In this document: piece after piece, positions 60,258 to 64,000 of the stretch
Numbering within the stretch: position 1 is the stretch's first letter
How the letters are laid out: the number at the start of each line of letters is the position of its first letter
Assembly (NCBI GenBank): GCA_023383815.1
Contig: JAHDYG010000001.1
Location: forward strand, 248,001-312,000
From: Rhodocyclaceae bacterium
Lineage (GTDB): Bacteria; Pseudomonadota; Gammaproteobacteria; Burkholderiales; Rhodocyclaceae
Direction: 5' to 3'
DNA length: 64,000 nucleotides
Notes under the pieces: model-generated
Database searches by the model: none
What the model saw: only the letters and a program-made list of their open reading frames with translations
Told to the model about the DNA's origin: nothing
Program-made: the position numbers and the translations under genes

Positions 60258-60563
60258 ATGAAACCGCCACTATCAAACGAAACTGCTGCTGCAATGCTTG
60301 CCGCGCTGGGCAGCACCACTCGCCTTTTCATCTTCAAGACCCTCATCCGCGCAGGAGACCCGGGAATCAATGTCAGTACATTGCGGCACAGGGTCGGGAT
60401 GCCCGCTTCGACACTCGGGCACCATCTTTCCCTGCTCGTCGAAGCCGGCCTGGTCGCACAGACGCGGGTCGGAAGAGAACTGATCTGCACGGTGCGCTTC
60501 GAGACGGTGCGTTCACTGGGCACCTACCTGATGTCGGAGTGCTGCACGGAAACCTCCTCTTGA
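60258..60563 (+). CDS. ArsR family transcriptional regulator
   Basis: MLAALGSTTRLFIFKTLIRAGDPGINVSTLRHRVGMPASTLGHHLSLLVEAGLVAQTRVGRELICTV; C-terminal SECC. Confidence 0.88.
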   Translation: MKPPLSNETAAAMLAALGSTTRLFIFKTLIRAGDPGINVSTLRHRVGMPASTLGHHLSLLVEAGLVAQTRVGRELICTVRFETVRSLGTYLMSECCTETSS

Positions 60564-60606
60564 GTCTTGCTGCAATCGTTTGATTCATCTGGTCTTCGCC
60601 CATTAT

Positions 60607-60630
60607 TTTCTATTTTTCTAGGTTTTTAGT
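60607..60630 (+). promoter_or_regulatory. AT-rich element 2, candidate ArsR operator overlapping the permease RBS region
   Basis: TTTCTATTTTTCTAGGTTTTTAGT; ends 1 nt before the permease ATG. Confidence 0.55.
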
Positions 60631-60631
60631 C

Positions 60632-61672
60632 ATGGAAACCACGCCTCGAGCATGTCCTTCTCCGGCACTTCCACTGTGGAAGCGCCTCGACCCTCCCACC
60701 GCGGCCATCGCGATCCTTGCCATCGCCCTCGCACTCTGGGCCCCGGAACACCTCGGTAGCAGCGCCGGGTTCGTCGTCCGTGCCGGACTTGGCGTACTGC
60801 CATTTCTCCTCGCTGCGATCCTGGCGGCCGCCTGGATCGAGGCAGCAGGAGCCACGCACCTCGTCGCCAAGGCATTCACCGGCCATCCCATCCGAATGAT
60901 CGTTGCCGGCACCTTGATCGGAGCCCTCTCACCATTCTGTTCCTGCGGAGTCATCCCGATCATCGTCGCCTTGCTCGCGAGTGGCGTACCGCTCGCCCCG
61001 GTCATGGCTTTCTGGCTCGCGTCACCGATCATGGACCCAGCACTGTTCCTGGTCACCGCCGGCACCCTCGGGCTGGAGTTCGCAATCGCAAAAACCCTTG
61101 CCGCAATCGCAATCGGCCTGTTCGGCGGAATCGGCGCCTGGGCGCTGGCACACATCGGCCGGATCGGTACGCCGCTGCGTCCAGACCTGTCCCGCTGCGG
61201 CTGCAACGCACACCCGTCTCCAGGACAAGCGACCGTGAGATGGACATTCTGGCGGGAGGCTCCCCGGATCGACGTGTTTCGCACAACACTGGCGTCAATG
61301 GCGTGGTTCCTCGGTCGCTGGATGACGCTCGCCTTTCTCCTCGAAAGCCTGATGGTCAGCCATGTTCCGGCTGAGCTCGTCGCCGACATGGCTGGCGGCA
61401 CCGGAGCGCTTTCGATACTCAACGCAACGCTGATCGGAATCCCTGCCTACCTGAATGGATATGCCGCCCTGCCGCTGGTCGCAGGCTTGATGACACAGGG
61501 GATGTCCGCGCCGGCAGCGATGGGCTTCCTGCTCGGCGGAGGCGTCACCAGCATCCCGGCAGCCCTCGCAGTCTGGGCCGCGACCCGCCCCCAGGTGTTC
61601 GGGATCTACCTGCTGTTCGCACTCACCGGATCGATCATGTCGGCATTCGTGTTCGGACTCTGGAGCCGCTGA
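60632..61672 (+). CDS. Permease, DUF318/ArsP-like
   Basis: Multi-TM; ALSPFCSCGVIPIIVALLASGVPLAPVMAFWLASPIMDPALF. Confidence 0.85.
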   Translation: METTPRACPSPALPLWKRLDPPTAAIAILAIALALWAPEHLGSSAGFVVRAGLGVLPFLLAAILAAAWIEAAGATHLVAKAFTGHPIRMIVAGTLIGALSPFCSCGVIPIIVALLASGVPLAPVMAFWLASPIMDPALFLVTAGTLGLEFAIAKTLAAIAIGLFGGIGAWALAHIGRIGTPLRPDLSRCGCNAHPSPGQATVRWTFWREAPRIDVFRTTLASMAWFLGRWMTLAFLLESLMVSHVPAELVADMAGGTGALSILNATLIGIPAYLNGYAALPLVAGLMTQGMSAPAAMGFLLGGGVTSIPAALAVWAATRPQVFGIYLLFALTGSIMSAFVFGLWSR

Positions 61673-61715
61673 CTGCACAGATGCTCCCGCTCGAAGTTGC
61701 AGTCGGCCGGGCACA

Positions 61716-61748
61716 CAAAAAAACAGGGGCTCCATTCCTGGAGCCCCC
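61716..61748 (-). terminator. Intrinsic terminator downstream of tRNA-Ser (minus strand)
   Basis: Minus strand reads GGGGCTCCAGGAATGGAGCCCCTGTTTTTTTGT. Confidence 0.9.
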
Positions 61749-61759
61749 GGTTTCAGCGT

Positions 61760-61854
<95 letters not shown>

Positions 61855-62043
61855 GGACCCGGCACAGCAACCGGGAGCGCGAATTATACGCACAAGCTTC
61901 GGTCGCAGCAATGCGTTCGCAACGCTCGGGATCGATCCACACGGCGCATGCCACCCCCATCGGCGAACCTTCGCCCTCGTCGCCGGAGCATGGCACAAGC
62001 GATTGCCCGAACCGGGTTGCTCACGCACAATCCGGAAGGTTCG

Positions 62044-64000
<1,957 letters not shown>

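Overview
High-GC chromosomal segment that looks like core genome of a betaproteobacterium, probably Rhodocyclales (Azoarcus/Thauera-like); the taxon is inferred from gene content and protein similarity recalled from memory. It is densely coded, with about 65 credible CDS, one tRNA-Ser(CGA) and several intrinsic terminators. I see no prophage, IS element, rRNA or CRISPR array. Housekeeping blocks: clpA(3' end)-rraA-aceA, aroG, pmbA/darP/mogA, glyA-nrdR-ribD, ctpA-envC-gpmA, rhodanese-grxC-secB-SH3-gpsA, bioB-bioC, ffh, pilB-pilC-pilD, aspS, mltF, serS(partial). Accessory or less ordinary parts: (i) a compact FAD-dehydrogenase / ThDP-enzyme / Crp-Fnr / aldehyde-dehydrogenase locus of unknown substrate (4.86-10.5 kb); (ii) a TakP-like TRAP transporter behind a promoter carrying a GCGTAG-AA-CTACGC inverted repeat; (iii) a secreted RNase Sa/barnase-type RNase and a barstar-like inhibitor, translationally coupled between a pseudo-receiver TPR protein and nudB; (iv) a cluster of c-di-GMP phosphodiesterases (2 HD-GYP, 1 FHA-EAL) interleaved with hyi-glycerate kinase; (v) an ArsR/permease pair in which both start codons are preceded by a near-identical 24-bp AT-rich element. 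No computation or database search was run; all assignments are by reading the sequence and the supplied translations.
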